This document shows, in pieces, positions 35,393-47,425 of a stretch of DNA of 64,000 nt (the first letter of the stretch is position 1; each line of letters starts with the position of its first letter). Below the pieces are notes generated by a model. It saw only the letters and a list, made by a program, of their open reading frames with translations. It had not been told where the DNA came from and did no database searches. Origin of the DNA: Epiperipatus broadwayi. Taxonomy: Eukaryota > Onychophora > Udeonychophora > Euonychophora > Peripatidae. Position numbers and translations under genes: made by a program. The stretch spans positions 426,501-490,500 of the forward strand of contig JAQFVV010000258.1 in assembly GCA_028023455.1 (NCBI GenBank), read 5' to 3'.

Positions 35393-36104
35393 CGACTACC
35401 AAATTCTCCATGCAGTAGTGCCACCAAGTGCAAGCTTTCATAATCAATGGTTGCCAGAAGGTTTGTGCATAAAATCCCTATCTAGTGCCTATTCATCCAA
35501 CATCCGCAGACTAGTTTCTAGCTTGCAGCTTGCTTTTATCAGTGAGGAGCCTTGGATTTCAGAGCACAGCACCTAGATTTTAGGATCTAATGCAACCCTA
35601 TAGCAGCCACTTTTAACCTAGATGGCTAACTATAAAGCTAGGATTACAAGATGAAAACACTATAATGTTTCCAAACCAAGCACATTTGCTTGTATAATCA
35701 TATAGATCTAAACTCAGTTCAGCATCTATACATTTTTATATCTTTCTTTTTTTTTTTCAAAAATCCACAATCACCATTATCCTATGGATAGCATAGGTAT
35801 AAAAACATCATATAATCATCATTTCATATGCTTACAAAAGCTTTTAATAAAAGTACCAAACTGTCCATACAATAATGTGACCAAAGGTAAGCTTTCATAA
35901 TCAATGGATGAAAACCAAAAGCTAGAAACTAGTCTAGGATGTTGGATGAATAGGCACTAAATAGGCATTTTATGCACAAACCTTCCTGCATCCATTGGCT
36001 ATGAAATCTTGCACTTGCTGGCACTACTATATAAAGAGTTTGATACTCTTATTAACAGAATGTGTAAGTATATGAAATAGTGATCATGTGATATTTTGAT
36101 GGTT
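35393..36104 (+). mobile_element. Fold-back element family FB1, copy b (about 712 bp)
   Basis: The left arm has ATTCTCCATGCAGTAGTGCC, then AAATCCCTATCTAGTGCC and AGACTAGTTTCTAGC. An internal loop carries AACTCAGTTCAGCATC and a reverse copy of the tail, AACATCATATAATCATC. The right arm repeats the left in reverse, and the end is the FB1 tail ATGAAATAGTGATCATGTG. The flanks carry a 14-bp duplication with one mismatch: TTAGTTATTTATTA (35379-35392) and TTAATTATTTATTA (36105-36118). It is organised like copy a. Confidence 0.8.
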
Positions 36105-36118
36105 TTAATTATTTATTA

Positions 36119-36680
36119 ATAATAGAATTCTTCCAAGCTCTCTATCTATTTTAATAATTTTCAGAATTTATCCACTTTTACTATGAAAAGTGGAAGACTT
36201 TACTTATCCTATGTTGACAATTTTGCCAATTAAGAACAATTTAACAGCACACCTCTTATCAACATTCCATCATTATAAAGTTCCTAGATATTTAAAAGAC
36301 ATCTTTATTGTTGGAAAATTAAATATTATCTATAAAAAATAAATAGTTACCTTTAATATAATGTAGATACACAGATTTGTCATATTTATTTTATTGCAAT
36401 GAAAAAAAAATTATAGATTATTCTCTCTTCAAAAATTTTATTTCAAAAAAACTTATTAAAGTTTTGCAATGTAAACATTATAAAAATCTTCCTGAATTCC
36501 CTCTATTTAAAAAAAAAAAATGTTAAAACACAAAATAGAAATATGTTACAAAATCAAATAGGCTTAATAAGTGTCAATTATTTACTTTTATTTTTTTAAC
36601 TTTATTTTAAATTGTATCAGTGTATATATACATTTAATAATATTAATCGATGTCTGTAGTCCTTTAACTTATATATATAT
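36119..36680. other. AT-rich sequence, no gene seen
   Basis: No coding frame or structure that I can support. Confidence 0.5.
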
Positions 36681-37433
36681 ATAATTTATATTCAAATAAT
36701 AAAACAAATACAGTAATATAAATTCACTTTTAACCCATACCGAAGCGCTTTTCTAAGTAGTCTTTATCAACTAAGTTTAAAACTTTTAAAACCAAACGTA
36801 TGTTCAAAGACTATCACTTTCTATTTTTAGCTTTCCCATAATTTCTTAATTTTTACATTTGCTGCCTGTCGATTTATTAAGTAGTCAAAGACAACCACTT
36901 TCTATTTTTAGTTTTCCCATAATTCATTAATTTTTACATTTGCTGCCGGTCAATTTATTAAGGATCACCTCCTTTATTTTTCGTTTATTATTTCTTTCCA
37001 TACATAATATCTTTACATTTTTATAATTAAAATCAAATCCAAAATTACATTTTTTATTATGGTCATAAAACATTGATGCTGACATATCATTTTTAGTATT
37101 ATTTTGTTTAGATTTTTGAACTCTTTTTAGTAACAGTACATATTCTCTGGTTCTTAATAAAAAATATAATTTGGATTTGATTTTAATTATAAAAATGTAA
37201 AGATATTATGTAAAGAAAGAAATAATAGCAAATGAAAGAAAAAGGAGGCTATGTCAATATACAAAAATTAAAAATGCTTAATAAATCGACAGGCAGCAAA
37301 TGTAAAAATTAATGAATTATGGGAAAACTAAAAATAGAAAGTGATTGTCTTTGAACATACCTTATACATTTGGTTTTAAAAGTTTTAAAGTTTGAATTTA
37401 TATTATTTGTTTTATTATTTGAATATAAATTAT
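36681..37433. mobile_element. Palindromic element (753 bp) with a tandem duplication in one arm
   Basis: The outer 29 bases of the two ends are exact reverse complements, beginning ATAATTTATATTCAAATAAT. Arms of about 300-370 bases pair through AAAACTTTTAAAACCAAA, CCCATAAT and TAAATCGACAGGCAGC-type sequence. The left arm has a 78-bp segment twice in tandem (about 36806-36883 and 36885-36962, each with ACTTTCTATTTTTAG and TTTACATTTGCTGCC), while the right arm has it once. No coding frame. Confidence 0.85.
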
Positions 37434-39540
37434 ATTTATTTATTATCAATAAAACAAGTCATATATAAACTGACATTGCTTTTATTTATTTATTTATATG
37501 TTGTAGCAGTGTGTAGCCATCTATAAGTGTTAAATCTAAGAATAAAAAGAGAGAGAGAGAATAACAGTATATTTATTTATGTGAGTGTCATCATTTTCTC
37601 TCAAACAAATATTTATGTGTGTAATAATAATAAAAAGTTAATTAATTGATTATAATTAATAATTAGAGAGTAAAAAGGAAGTAAAACAGATTGAAAACAA
37701 ACCAAAAGTTATTAATTATGCAATAAAATTCTAAGATATTTAAATTTTATTTATAAAAATGGGGATTGTTTTAAAATAAATTTAGATTAGAAAAAAAAAA
37801 GTAATATTTTTCTTATTTTCTCTGTTCTTCGTTCTTATTTCTAATCATCATCTGTTTTCTTTCCTGTGTTTTCAAAAACCATACCCCTGATAATGTTTGC
37901 AAGGGATGGTTAAGCTGCTTTTTAAAAATGTGCCATTGAAATAGTTTGCATGGATGTGAATAATTTATTTTCAAAAAACACTCAATAATCTAATAAAAAG
38001 ACTGACAATTTTAATAATCAAAAATATATTTTGCTGGTGAAGAGGGTGGACTAGATAATTTTACTAGGAAAGCTATCATCAAACAGTATATCTTATGAAC
38101 TTAAGCACAAAATTATAGATATACTGTTAAGATTTCTGTTATTTTAAGTACAAGATAGCCCCAGGGACCACTTCTTGGCTGGTGTAGTTGTTCCATAAAG
38201 AATGATGGAATATCCGCCAGTCTTTAAATGAAAGGAGACCTTACCATAACAAAGAAAGTATGGTCACTCCATTCCAGCTCCATTTTATTTATTTTATATA
38301 CCTATCATTCACCCAAGCAAGAAGGAGAAAATCTACTGGTGCTTACCAACTACACAACCAAAACTATGACAAACACATTACCAACCAATAAAAAGTATCA
38401 CAAACTATATTACAACTGTTTACATTCTATAACTAATTAAAATAATGCATGGACTAAATTGTTCATTTTTAATCAAGTCAAAAAGCATATAGGAATAATC
38501 AATTGAGTAAACTCATATGGCTTCTTTGACAGTAAATAAAAGAATCTCAAGAATTGTTATCGTTGGAATGCTTAAAATATTATTTTATGCTTTATGTAAT
38601 TATTTTTTGTCAGCAATGATGAACAAACTTATGTAAGATTTATTACTCTCATTATCATATTTTTTTAGTTTAATTAACCATTAATATTTATCAACTATTT
38701 GTACTGATCTTCTTACTCTAAAATATTATTCTTGTTTACTGAGAATAAGTTGTACACTTGTATTTTTTTGTATTGTAGTCTATTTTCTAATGGAGAAATT
38801 TGGTACATGTAGTTGTTATTAATAGTTTATATTACTGTTCCATTATACAGTTCAAACCTTGATCAGGCACCTGGAATATAAAATATTTGTGTGTGTTTTT
38901 ATTTAAATTAATAACAAAAGATAATTTATTATTATCTAGTAAGAGAATATTGATGCCTTATCAGGAGTTATACCATTCTTGTTGGGGATAATGTACATTG
39001 TTTGTGAGGATATGGAATCCTATTACATGTTATCATTACATGCAATAAAACTGTTGTTATATATTTTTTTTTGTTCACTGTTCATTTATGCATTTCATTC
39101 AGTCAGCTAAGTAGTGTAATATCATGAATGAATTTCATAAACCCTCAAGCTATGATTTGGCGCTGACGGGATATTGACTAATGGATTCTAGTGGCACCAT
39201 TATGGGTTTAATAAGTATAATAAGCTCAAACTAACAAATATTCTAGTCATCCCAGGATTCATAAGCTATATCCATATGATGAGCAGGAAATATTACTGTT
39301 ATGGAATCAACATTATCAGCAATAGGCTTTAAGTTGATAATGGTCTTCATTATCTATGCTTTACCATAAATTATGACTGGGTCCATGTGTGTGTCAAATG
39401 ATTATCATCTCATATACTATGCATTTTGTCAAGTCTGGTTTCATTTGGCACAATATGGCCAATTGACATTTTTTTAGGGCATCTGGTTATAATAAACTAA
39501 TCATACAATTTAAAATAAAATTAAAATAAAATCCGAGCAC
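37434..39540. other. No gene recognised; partly less AT-rich
   Basis: 38150-38350 and 38830-39470 are somewhat less AT-rich than the surroundings, with blocks such as TTTGGCGCTGACGGG. I see no coding frame that I can support there; it may be diverged repeat sequence. Confidence 0.4.
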
Positions 39541-39544
39541 ACTA

Positions 39545-40400
39545 CGATGTTTCTTTTATTATAATTTATCATGTCAGCAATACCTGGGCATGCTGCTTAT
39601 ATGATTTAGTACCATATTTATATTTTGTCTTTTAATCTGCACATTCAGAATTAAAGAGAAAATATTCCTCACGTAAAGCTTTTCCCTTCTGCCAAATTTT
39701 GGGAAGCCAGATCCAGAATAAAGATTTTTAAATTTCTTTTAATAAAATAAAAAAATTAATTTTGAGAAATTTGGTATTCTTATTAATTTAAATTTAAGGA
39801 AATGTACTGATAATAGTAACTTATACTTGCAGAAAGTGGTTAGAATTATTTAGATAATAAAATTTAAAATGAGACACATTAGCCTGCAATTTTTATTTAA
39901 ATTAAAATCTCACTATACATATTTAGAATATCAGTTATATTTATTTGTATAAAAAGCTATGCCTTTTGGATTTACAGTGATTAAGATATTTTTTAAAAAG
40001 AGATAAAGTGATAAAAGGGTGCACAATAAGGCACAAGGCAGCGCAGAATAAATTAATACAAACAAACAAAAAACACTTTCTGCAGATTTAAAAAGAAAAA
40101 AAATGTTAAAATCATAATCTGTTTTAGTAAATGGGAAGAAAAATGAAAATATATGAATCATCACATTCAGTCTAATGAAGAGTAAATAAACTTGTACGAT
40201 ATGGTATCAAATTAATTAATAATGCATTAACCAACTCCTTCATTTCTATTTTTAAGAATAATAAGCACTTGCGTACTAGAGGGGAGAAGGCATATTGTTT
40301 TATTTATTTTAACTAATTACATTTATCTAAGTTTCATCTCAAATGCTGCCCAGATATTGCTGACATGATAAATTATAATAAAAGAAACATTGCAATATGC
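39545..40400. repeat. Inverted repeat pair about 750 bp apart
   Basis: At 39550-39598, ATGTTTCTTTTATTATAATT then TATCATGTCAGCAATA is matched in reverse at 40347-40393. About 52 bases pair with two or three mismatches. The sequence between has no coding frame. This may be the remnant of a fold-back element whose inner arms have decayed, or two insertions in opposite orientation. Confidence 0.7.
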
Positions 40401-43400
40401 TTGGATTATCAAATTAATTCTTATACATATGCAAATTATCCACCTTTTCAGTTTTTTTTACGCTATTAAATACTATCTTCCCTTTTGCTTATCCAATTAT
40501 TTATTTATAATGGCAGTAAGTTGATCTGTCTGGGAATCTATTAATCTAACGTTTCTTTAATGAAATCCTTTATTTAGATAAAGCAGAAAACCTTTATATA
40601 TATATATATAATTAACCATAATTATAAATAAGGATTTTGTAAACAAGTTTAACTCTAGCATTGAGAATATACATAAAAGTAGATTGTTGGTAAGCATTAC
40701 AAATAGTGCAAAAAAAAAAAAACTCTACCTCTTTTTATATCTAAATATATATTTAATGGAATAATATAAAATTTTATCATAAAAAAACAACAATACATCA
40801 CAGTCAATATTTACATAAATTTATTCATTCAATATTTTTTCAATAATTTCATTAATAAATGAATAATTACAGAAATAATTTTCAATGTGCATAAAGTTTC
40901 ATTGTAAATAGAATTGCACAAAAACAATTCCACACTTTACTCACAGCATTTCAATCAATGCCTATCAATAGCCTATTTCCAAAGTATTACATCCATAAGA
41001 CAAAATGAGAAATCTAACTATATAATGAGTAGTACTAATTTGATTATTGATTACGATATAAGTATGTACTTAGGAAGTACATATCTTTTGTTCCCTAAAA
41101 ATAATTGGCTGAAATTCTCTTTAAATCTAGTGAACACTCAATAATATAATTATATATTTAAAAGTTACATGCAACTGAAGCCCAAATTGCCCAAATAACA
41201 AACAATATCATAAGCTAATACTAATCAGAGTTGGCTAAATTGAAAATAAAGAAGAAAAAATATTAAATGATAATTAAAAAACTACAAAAAGAAGATGAAA
41301 AAAATATATAACATTGTACAGTGAACTTTTGATCTATAATTCATATAAGCAAAAATTTCAAAGTATTCTTCATCTGCTTTCTTTGTTTCCCATATCAGCA
41401 TCCCAACAATTTCATATCATTTTACACAGTTTCATTATTTCTCAAACTATTATTTTATTTCATCCATCACTAATTTACTATTATCACAAGGCAAAAATAT
41501 ATACCATAAGAATCACTTTTTAAAATTTGAAATGGCATGTAATACTTTTAGTATAAGAAGTAATAATTTTTATTTAATTGCATTAAATACAAGTCTTTAT
41601 TTTTTTTCTTGAGAGAAAATATTTTGAAAATATTTAAGTTCTCTCTCCCAAATTTCTCTCTCTTTTAATTTTCAAGATAATATTCTATATAGAATGAAAA
41701 ATTTAAAAAAAAGTAACTGATTAGTGTGTGTGTGTTTAAAATTCTGTAAATAAGAAAAAATAAAATAAAGATAATGCTATAAAATATATGTTTATCATTT
41801 CAAATTATGCTTCTAATATACATTTTGTGCACATATATATTAAATATTATAAAGTAAATACTTTTTTTTAAAAAATAGCCTTTTAACTTTATAATGTAGT
41901 ATCAGTAATGCATCTATTTCTTTACTAAAGCTGTCTTTGCTAGAGTGCCAATACATTTTTCTATGAAGAAAAACTATAAATATCATAAAATATATCTGTG
42001 AATTTCAATAAATTCCAATAATTAATTAATATGCCAGACATTTCACTGAATTTAACAGTGTCACCATAAGGTAACTTACAAGATATAAAAAAAAAAAAAT
42101 TATAAAAATATTTTTTTGTTTGTAGAAATATTTTTTTAAAAAATCACTAAGGGCAATGTTCCTATAAATTTAACCAAAGCAAATATCAATTTATTTGTTT
42201 ATTTATATAAACTTAAATATAGTAACAAAAAAAAATATGTTACTACATTTTTAATAAATAAATGACTAGATATAGTTACTTAACTAGTCGTTATAATTAA
42301 TATTAATCTCAATTTTATAAAAATATATTAACTGTGTATTATATATAATTCGCATCCATATTTAACTAATAACAGGTGTACATTCTTTTGAATTATATCC
42401 GAGCTGTACTAAAAATTAAAATATACAGCCTTTCAATGAATAATCAGTCATCCTTTATCTGTACTATGCTGAAATTTAGCTATATTTAATGTAAACAAAC
42501 AATTTTTATAAAATCTTTTATTTTTTAGCATATTTTTATTGCAAACATATATACAAATCATGAAAATACTATTAGTAAAATAATAAAATTTACAAATGTC
42601 TGCCATTGTTTAAGTTTCTGCAATATATATATACATACATAAACATCACATATATTAAAAAATAAATATTTGATATTAAAAAATATTTCATTTTCTACCA
42701 ATGCAATCTAAAGTAAAATAATCATCATAAAAATCAATCTTATAATAATGTGTATTTACTTATGATTAGAGCTATGTCTCTTCATCTATTCCTAATAATT
42801 GATTACAGCTGATATCTAGGGGGAAAGCTAAATTTAAAATAACCAGTCACTAAATGATTGAAGTCTGTGAAAATTTATTCAAAATTATTGAGTCAAGCAA
42901 TGCTTATATTCTATTTATGAAAAGCATTTACTAGTTTTGTGATAATATTATTTTTTATATGTATCATTTTTTCCCCCAATATCTTGAAAAGTGATAATTA
43001 CCAAGAAACAATGATGAAGAAAAAATAAAACATGCAATTAAAGTCATGAAAAAATGCAACAATTTAAGTCTATAACACACATAGAATAAGTAGGAATGAA
43101 TGTCTTAAAAACTAGCAGTAATATATTCCAAAAATAGAAAAATTCAAATAATATACACATATAAAAAAACAAAAATAAACACCCATACTAAAACAAAAAT
43201 CCCCAGTACAAAAAAAAACAATTAGACTTTTCAAAATTTGCTTAAAATTGCACATAATTTGAATTTAGAAAAAAACATGGGAACTAAAAAAGCAATATTT
43301 CTAATACAAATAAATAAGCAAAATAATATAAATAAATATCCTGTTAAACAGCTGTTATACTGTCTTTTACATTAATAAAAAGTATTCAATAAAATGAAAT

Positions 43401-43936
43401 AAAAACTAATAAAATGTATACTGAAAACAAAATTATAATCTGAGTATGATGATGTATACAGAAATAAAGAAAAAAAAAGGAAAAATCAGAATAGGATATC
43501 AGAAGAAAATGAATAGATAATTTTTAAAAAGTTTTCAAAAGAAATATGTGCTTTCTCAAATCCCTGCTTTACTATTTCTATTTAGAAATACATATATCAA
43601 AATTTTAGCAATGTATAAGCTTTGTCAAGTTTGACATTGTGACTGATAGAAAAATAACATTATGTTACCCTTCAATTTATTTAATTGTACAATTTAATAT
43701 AAAAATACAATTATATTACATCTACATCAACATATATATATATATATATAAAAGACACTCCTTTTTCATTATATTAAATTTTAAAATATACGGGCAATGT
43801 TAAATGAAATAAAATGTAATGTTTGAATAGAAAAAAATAAAACAAATTCTAAAATGGGAAAAAAAATGGAGGTGAAATAAATAAATGTTAAGATATATAA
43901 ATAATCTAATTACATTGACTACCTCAAAAATAAATA
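40401..43936. other. AT-rich sequence, no gene seen
   Basis: Very AT-rich. Small hairpins (for example TAGTAAC ... GTTACTA at about 42220-42245) and a (TA)n tract at about 43733-43751 are all I can point to. Confidence 0.5.
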
Positions 43937-45045
43937 CACCTGGGTCTTTTTTTATGCGGACTTATTCAACTCAATTTTGAAGTTACGTGATTCATGTTTC
44001 ACTGGAAGTCGAACTCCGATAATGCGCTATTACTTTAAATAATAAATTTTGCGCACTTATGTTATATTAAAAGTAATAGCACATTATTGGAATTCGATTT
44101 TCATCTTAGTAATTTCAATATTTTCAGTGCTTTAATAGTAAGATTTTATGCAATAATGAAATTAAAATCATGATTTCCACATTTTATGTATACACACATT
44201 AAATTTTACAAGATTATAATGTAAATTTTTTCAAACATTGTGCGTGTTAATTTTGCATTTTAAATCACATTCTGTTTTTGCTTTTTAAAAAAGAACGTAA
44301 TCAATTATTAATCATTTAGTGTCCACAAGTTTATTTTTAAAAGGTGAGTAATAGCAGCAGGCACAATTAAATTTGACAATTAAAAATTAAAATCTGATTT
44401 TTAATTGTAATTAACAATTCAAAAATTACTTACAGTGACTTGAAATTAATGTGATGTGAAATTTGATTTTTAAACGGAATTGAAAATTAAAAAATTAAAG
44501 ACAAAAATAAGAATTTAATTTTTAGTTGTTAGTTTCATAAACAATTAATAAAATCATCGTCTCAAAGATTAATTACTAATTACGTTGTCACCAGAAAACC
44601 ATTGACACAACATGAGTGTGAAGTTGGCACTAGTTGTATTTCCTCTTGTGAAGAATCTTGATTTTTTACCAGTTTGCAAACGAATGTGTTTTTCAGCAAA
44701 TAGCGAAAATAATTAAAACGTGTATTAAAAAATGTAAATTACTGTAAATTATGCATAAAAATATATTATTTTGAATAAAATTAAATATTATAGTTAAAAA
44801 AAGTTTATCTTGTATCAATTTTTTTCAAATTTGAAAATTTTTTATTAGTCATATTTTATTTCCTTATTTTTTTTTTTGCGCGAATTATAAAGTAATTTTA
44901 CGTTGGTGCTTTGCTTTTACACGAATTTTGAAAAATCGCAGACCACATCCCCCTTTTTCAATGTAAGTTACGTCTATTTTTGCACGATTTCATTTGCGCA
45001 TGTTTTCTGAGGAACCTATGTATCGCGTAAAACGAGACCCAGGTG
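43937..45045. mobile_element. TA-flanked terminal-inverted-repeat element (1,109 bp), mariner-like signature
   Basis: The left end CACCTGGGTCT (43937) and the right end AGACCCAGGTG (45045) are perfect inverted repeats for 11 bp; weaker pairing extends to about 24 bp (TTTATGCGGA against TCGCGTAAAAC). Both ends are flanked by TA (43935-43936 and 45046-45047), the target duplication of Tc1/mariner-type elements. No transposase frame is present, so it is non-autonomous. The last 170 bases are richer in CpG (GCGCGAATT, CGCGTAAAACG). A separate inverted pair (43998-44105; GTCGAACTCCGATAATGCG against its partner) lies inside. Confidence 0.75.
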
Positions 45046-45047
45046 TA

Positions 45048-45545
45048 AATATTTGCGAGTGAATTTATTTATAATCAAAAAAAGGAAACAATAGACCTTA
45101 TAATTAATGTAAAAAAAAACTAAGATAATATATGCAAACATAATCAACTGTATTACTATAAAAAAATGAAATGCTTGAATGCCGTAAAATTATTTTTAGA
45201 CTGATAACAATAACAGAAATCAAAAATTGTATTAAATAATCTAATTCATAAAAAGATGAAGTTGCCAAGTAAAAAACATTTATAATATTAAAATACAACA
45301 TACAATTTATTTGATATATTTAAAACACAATGGAATAACAGAATACCTAATTGTATATTTTAGCAATTTTATACAAACAAAGCAAAACAAAAAAACAATT
45401 TATATAAATATGGGACAAAATGGGATATTATTGATTTTTTTTATAAAAACACAAACTTACTCTTGGAGGCAAAGATATGAAAAAAGAGCAATAAAAAAAA
45501 AAGTATATTGATAGTAAACTGAGGAAATAAAAATCAAAAGATAAA
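45048..45545. other. AT-rich sequence, no gene seen
   Basis: Short frames on both strands are low-complexity; nothing supported. Confidence 0.5.
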
Positions 45546-46310
45546 GAATAATATTTCTTTAGTGTAATTTTCACTATACCATTCTCACACAACATAGGGA
45601 CTGGTTTCTACCCACTGTTAACACCTTGTGGGGAGATGTAATCATAAACATATGACCAAAGATATGTGAAAAAGATAGCCAATTAAAACAGTTTATAGAC
45701 AAGTGTCAAATTTACTGCTGTCACAATTTTGACACAAACCACTCGATGGAAGTATATTAATATTTTTATTAATTATTAATTAGACTTGAAATAATCCACT
45801 TAATGAATAATATTTCTGTAGTATAATTTCACTATACTACTCTCACTTAAGATAGGGACTGGTTTCTATTTACTTAAACACCTTCTTGAGGGGTGTAATC
45901 ATAAACATATAACCAAAGACAAAAAAAGATGTACAATCCATAACATGCACATTTCATGCTGAATCAACCCTCAACAGTTGACCCAGATCACAATCTCTTA
46001 CATTTATTTTTATCATTGTTCAGTTAGTTTAATGTCAAACTTACTAACTTTGACACAAACCACTTGGCAGTATATTAATAATTTTTATTAGTCACTCATT
46101 ACACTAGAAATTACCTACTTAATGAATAATATTTCTATAGTGTAATTTTCACTATTCCATTCATGCAAGGTAGGGGATGGTTTCTATCTGGTTTTAACAC
46201 CTTGTGGAGAAATGTAATCATAAACATATGACCAAAGACCCATGAAATATCATTCATTAAGTGAATAATCTCTAGTCTAATTAATGACAAAATATAAAAG
46301 ATGAAGAATG
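45546..46310. repeat. Diverged tandem array, two full units and a partial third
   Basis: Units start at 45546, 45805 and 46124 with GAATAATATTTCT. All have TAGGGACTGGTTTCT-like and ATGTAATCATAAACATAT blocks. Units 1 and 2 also share TTTGACACAAACCACT and GTATATTAATA. Unit 2 is about 60 bp longer because it holds an extra segment (about 45930-46040) that resembles 52960-53060. The third unit ends in the reverse complement of the unit junction (ATTCATTAAGTGAATAATC), so the array closes as a fold-back. Confidence 0.8.
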
Positions 46311-46935
46311 TTGATATTTTCTGGTTATGAAACATCCAATCAGGGGAAAAAATTATATAAGAGGGCTTTGGAATCGATGACAAATCATGCAAATACATAT
46401 TCAGAAAAACTTCTACATAACACATGGAGAAATTTAGCCAGACATCTAGTGGCAATCATTAACTTTAAAGTCATGGTTGATTTAAAAATTGAACAATGAC
46501 ACTTACTCTAGCTTCTAGCTGTATTAGAATGCATTTCACAAACTAAAATAAAGAGATGACTTTTGTTAGGATACTTTCCCTCACTCATTGTATTGTATAA
46601 ATTCAGCTATTGAAAAACTTCCGTTAGAATAGCTCAGAAGAGTAATTAAACCGATAATTTTTCAACTCACAAAACAACCAAAACTCATAATTTTTAAAAA
46701 TCAATCACAAAACACTGCCCACATTTTGTCACAAGCAAGCTATTATCATATTTTCTAAAAAAATATAACCTCTTATCATATCAATAATATAGTAATTTTC
46801 TATTATTTTTAAAAAAAATTTTTTTTTTTTTACTAACTTCATTCTGTTTCAGATCCATAATTTCAGCATTCTCATTTAAATATAATTTGATATGAATTAT
46901 GAGTTCTTTCCCCAAATTTATTAGAGATTTGAATG
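46311..46935. other. AT-rich sequence, no gene seen
   Basis: Short frames on both strands near 46135-46499 overlap the tandem array and are not supported as genes. Confidence 0.5.
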
Positions 46936-46947
46936 TAAATCAATATA

Positions 46948-47413
46948 AATAAAGGCAAAACTCCCCATACAATAGTGCCACCCTGTGCCAAGCAGAGTAA
47001 TCAATGGATGCCAGAAGGCTTGTGCATAAAATCCCTATCTAGTGCCTACTCATCCAATATCCCCAGACTAGTTTCTGGCTTGTGGCCATCATCAGTGAGG
47101 AGCCTTGGATGATGATGATGGCCACAAGCCAGAAACTAGTCTGGGATATTGGATGAGTAGGCACTAGATAGGGATTTTCTAGGTGCAAGGCTCTCAGATC
47201 CAAGGCTCCTCACTGATGATGGCCACAAGCCAGAAACTAGTCTGGGGATATTGGATGAGTAGGCACTAGATAGGGATTTTATGCACAAGCCTTCTGGCAT
47301 CCATTGATTACTCTGTTTGGCACAGGGTGGCACTACTGTATGGGGGAGTTTTGCCTTTGTTTACAACAAATTATGGGCTAGTATAGAGATGGTGATCATG
47401 TGATGTTTGATAA
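46948..47413 (+). mobile_element. Fold-back element family FB1, copy c (466 bp), best preserved
   Basis: The left arm runs from GGCAAAACTCCCCATAC to GTGAGGAGCCTTGG (46964-47108), and the right arm is its reverse complement ending GGGGAGTTTTGCC. A partial extra reverse segment (47109-47180) sits between them, so the right side carries the arm sequence twice in part. The non-palindromic tail GATGGTGATCATGTGATG ends the copy. The 12-bp TAAATCAATATA flanks it exactly (46936-46947 and 47414-47425). Arms are nearly identical, so this is the youngest copy. A 65-codon minus-strand frame inside is a by-product of the repeats. Confidence 0.9.
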
Positions 47414-47425
47414 TAAATCAATATA

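Noticed and set aside
38228-38440. 70-codon plus-strand frame in a less AT-rich stretch
   Set aside because: No recognisable motif, no splice signals in good context, Thr/Asn/Lys-rich content typical of AT-rich noise.
45546-46310. CRISPR-like array
   Set aside because: Units are long (260-320 bp), only about three, diverged, and lack short identical repeats with unique spacers.
47136-47333. 65-codon minus-strand frame with repeated SLSSAYSSNIP
   Set aside because: The repeated peptide is produced by the duplicated arms of FB1 copy c. Similar residues at 5410-5634 arise from copy a in the same way.
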